In this document: positions 62,673 through 64,000 of the stretch, one piece after another | How positions within the stretch are numbered: position 1 is the first letter of the stretch | Layout of the letters: each line of letters opens with the position of its first letter | Assembly (NCBI GenBank): GCA_958353395.1 | Contig: CATWSG010000005.1 | Span: 27,525 to 91,524, forward strand | Reading direction: 5' to 3' | Length of the DNA stretch: 64,000 nt | Source: an uncultured Collinsella sp. | GTDB taxonomy: Bacteria; Actinomycetota; Coriobacteriia; Coriobacteriales; Coriobacteriaceae | The notes under the pieces: model-generated | The model's input: only the letters and a program-made list of their open reading frames with translations | What the model was told of the DNA's origin: nothing | The model's database searches: none | Translations under genes and position numbers: made by a program

Positions 62673-63797
62673 CTAGCAATCGAACTCCGCCAGGGCCTCG
62701 CCCAGAAGCCTCAGGCCCTCGCGCAGAACGTCTTCGCTCGCGCAGTAACCCAGGCGCGCGCCGCAGGGAAGCTCGAAGCGGCTGCCGGGAACCAACAGCA
62801 CTCCCCTCTCGGACAGCAGGCGCTTGCAGAACTCCTCGTCGTCCTCGGGAATATCAAGCTTGATAAACGAGGTAGACACGCCCTGCGGGGCCGTCCAGGA
62901 AACGCGATGCTGCGTATCAATCCAAGCCTGCGCGATATCGCGGTTTCCAAACACGATCTTGCGGTTGCGCTCGAGGATCTTGTCCTTGTGCTTGAGCACA
63001 TAGGTCGCCAGGGCGTCGTTGAACACGCCGCCGCAAATCATGGTGTAGTCGCGGTACGTGCGAATGCGGTTAGATACCTCTTCGTCTGCCACAACCCAGC
63101 CCACGCGGGCCGCAGGCGTCGAATAGGTCTTGGACACCGAGTTGGTGACGATGGCCTTCTCGTACACATCGGCCATCGACAAAAAGTCCTCAGTGTTCTC
63201 AAGCGGCAGATACACCTCGTCGCACAGCACATAGGCGCCAACCGAGCGGGCGATCTCGGCAATCTGGCCGAGCGTATCGGCATCAAGCACCGTACCGATG
63301 GGGTTCGATGCGTTGTTGATGCAGATGAGCTTCGTGTTGGGGCGCACCGAGCGCTTGAGCTGTTCGATATCGGGTTTCCACCCGAGCTCCTCGCGAAGCT
63401 CCCAATACTCGACCTCGGCGCCAAGCGTACGCGGAATCTCATAGAGCGGCGCATAGGTAGGCCACTCGGCGATAACGTGGTCGCCGGGCTCGACTACGGC
63501 CATGATGGCGTTGAGGTTCGCGCCCGTGCAGCCATTGGTCTGCAGAATGTGATCGGGATTGACCTCGCGACGATACAGCTTGGCAACCTCGGCCTTAAAC
63601 TCCGGCGAACCCTCGATCCAGCCGTAGTTCATCTTCTCGCGATCCAGGCGCTCGTAGAACGTGGCGCCGTCCTGTTCGTCGAGCGCGCGAAGCTCGCCCA
63701 TGGTAAGCGACGAAATCGTCGACTGGGCGATATCCCACGTGGCGCTCTTCTCCCAAACGTTGAGCCACTCCTCAACGCCGATTGCCTTGATATCCAT
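62673..63797 (-). CDS. PLP-dependent aminotransferase, class I/II
   Basis: A 374-residue fold-type I aminotransferase. It has NASNPIGTVLD (pyridoxal-contact Asn and NP-x-G motif), CDEVYLPLE, and the Schiff-base lysine in SVSKTYSTPAARVGW; GSRFELPCGARLGY is the carboxylate-binding arginine region. The substrate is unknown; its place between two arcA genes suggests a link to amino acid fermentation. The ATG at 63797 has AAGGAG 8 nt upstream; a longer frame to 63851 is not conserved. Confidence 0.88.
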   Translation of the reverse strand: MDIKAIGVEEWLNVWEKSATWDIAQSTISSLTMGELRALDEQDGATFYERLDREKMNYGWIEGSPEFKAEVAKLYRREVNPDHILQTNGCTGANLNAIMAVVEPGDHVIAEWPTYAPLYEIPRTLGAEVEYWELREELGWKPDIEQLKRSVRPNTKLICINNASNPIGTVLDADTLGQIAEIARSVGAYVLCDEVYLPLENTEDFLSMADVYEKAIVTNSVSKTYSTPAARVGWVVADEEVSNRIRTYRDYTMICGGVFNDALATYVLKHKDKILERNRKIVFGNRDIAQAWIDTQHRVSWTAPQGVSTSFIKLDIPEDDEEFCKRLLSERGVLLVPGSRFELPCGARLGYCASEDVLREGLRLLGEALAEFDC

Positions 63798-63849
63798 GAC
63801 CAAGCTCCTTACAAAAGCAGTCATCCAATCGTGTTGACGTTCCTCATAC

Positions 63850-63884
63850 AAGAATGGGGCGGTGCGAATACCCGCACCGCCCCA
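63850..63884 (-). terminator. Terminator of the second arcA
   Basis: GGGGCGGTGCG and CGCACCGCCCC form an 11-bp stem with a 6-nt loop, then ATTCTTGT on the minus strand. Confidence 0.75.
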
Positions 63885-63946
63885 ATGGGAGACATCTAAT
63901 GGCAGCTAGATGTATGTATTAAGACCTGTACGGGTCCTTGAAGACC

Positions 63947-64000
63947 TTAGAGGTCCTCGCGCCAGAAGGGCATGCTCATGCAGCGCGGGCCGCCGCGGCC
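63947..64000 (-). CDS. arcA: Second arginine deiminase, 3' end only
   Basis: The visible 54 nt encode the last 17 residues (GRGGPRCMSMPFWREDL) and the stop. They include the catalytic cysteine and are identical base for base to the end of the arcA at 60860-60913. The rest lies beyond the window. This indicates a recent duplication or ongoing gene conversion. The two copies are separated by the aminotransferase gene. Confidence 0.88.
   Translation of the reverse strand, partial: GRGGPRCMSMPFWREDL

Overview
The window looks like a chromosomal segment of a high-GC, gut-type Coriobacteriia actinobacterium, most like Collinsella. The reasons are a strong preference for C or G at third codon positions, GAAAGG-type ribosome binding sites, a complete dcw (division and cell wall) cluster without murE or ftsA, an arginine deiminase locus with a YfcC-type antiporter, a short-form ThiC under a TPP riboswitch, and many compact intergenic hairpins. 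The genus is an inference from gene content and style; no search was run. No insertion sequence, prophage, CRISPR array, tRNA or rRNA was seen.

Layout. 1-9 kb holds metabolic genes around the RNase P RNA (rnpB) and ribosomal protein S1: the start of an MFS exporter, a MetY-type sulfhydrylase, a C-GCAxxG-C-C protein, a YigZ/IMPACT protein, a HAD hydrolase, a CyuA-type cysteine desulfidase, rpiB and ndk. 9.4-12.9 kb carries argH and argG; upstream of argG there is a predicted 24-codon leader peptide ending in six arginines. 13-19.5 kb has a Cof-type phosphatase, polA, an M18 aminopeptidase and yaaA. 20-22.6 kb has the riboswitch, thiC and thiD. 22.6-25.8 kb has an SGNH esterase, a PARG-like protein with an altered catalytic motif, a Bax-inhibitor-1 protein and a small, probably leaderless gene. 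26-27.8 kb is a Pit phosphate transporter with its DUF47 partner, followed by a nitroreductase. 28.7-31.3 kb is a division side cluster (yggS-sepF-yggT-divIVA). 31.4-36.6 kb is pgeF-pstS-pstC-pstA-pstB-phoU.

36.8-52.4 kb is the dcw cluster read leftward: mraZ-rsmH-ftsL-ftsI-murF-mraY-murD-ftsW-murG-murC-murB-ftsQ-ftsZ. xerD, pyrG, a small winged-helix protein and a DUF1846 protein follow. 58.1-64 kb is arginine fermentation: arcA, ornithine carbamoyltransferase and a YfcC antiporter, then an aminotransferase and the 3' end of a second arcA whose visible 54 bases are identical to those of the first.

The most unusual signal is a three-copy intergenic element (3178-3290, 6274-6433, 57831-57991). 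Its three nested helices are kept by compensatory base changes, so it behaves like a structured RNA or a mobile palindromic element. Two other long palindromes (14004-14129 and 27756-27863) sit a few bases after stop codons and share a GGGCCGGC core. Other points are the arginine leader peptide, a likely non-AUG (AUC or AUU) start on yggT, and an SOS-box-like palindrome upstream of mraZ.
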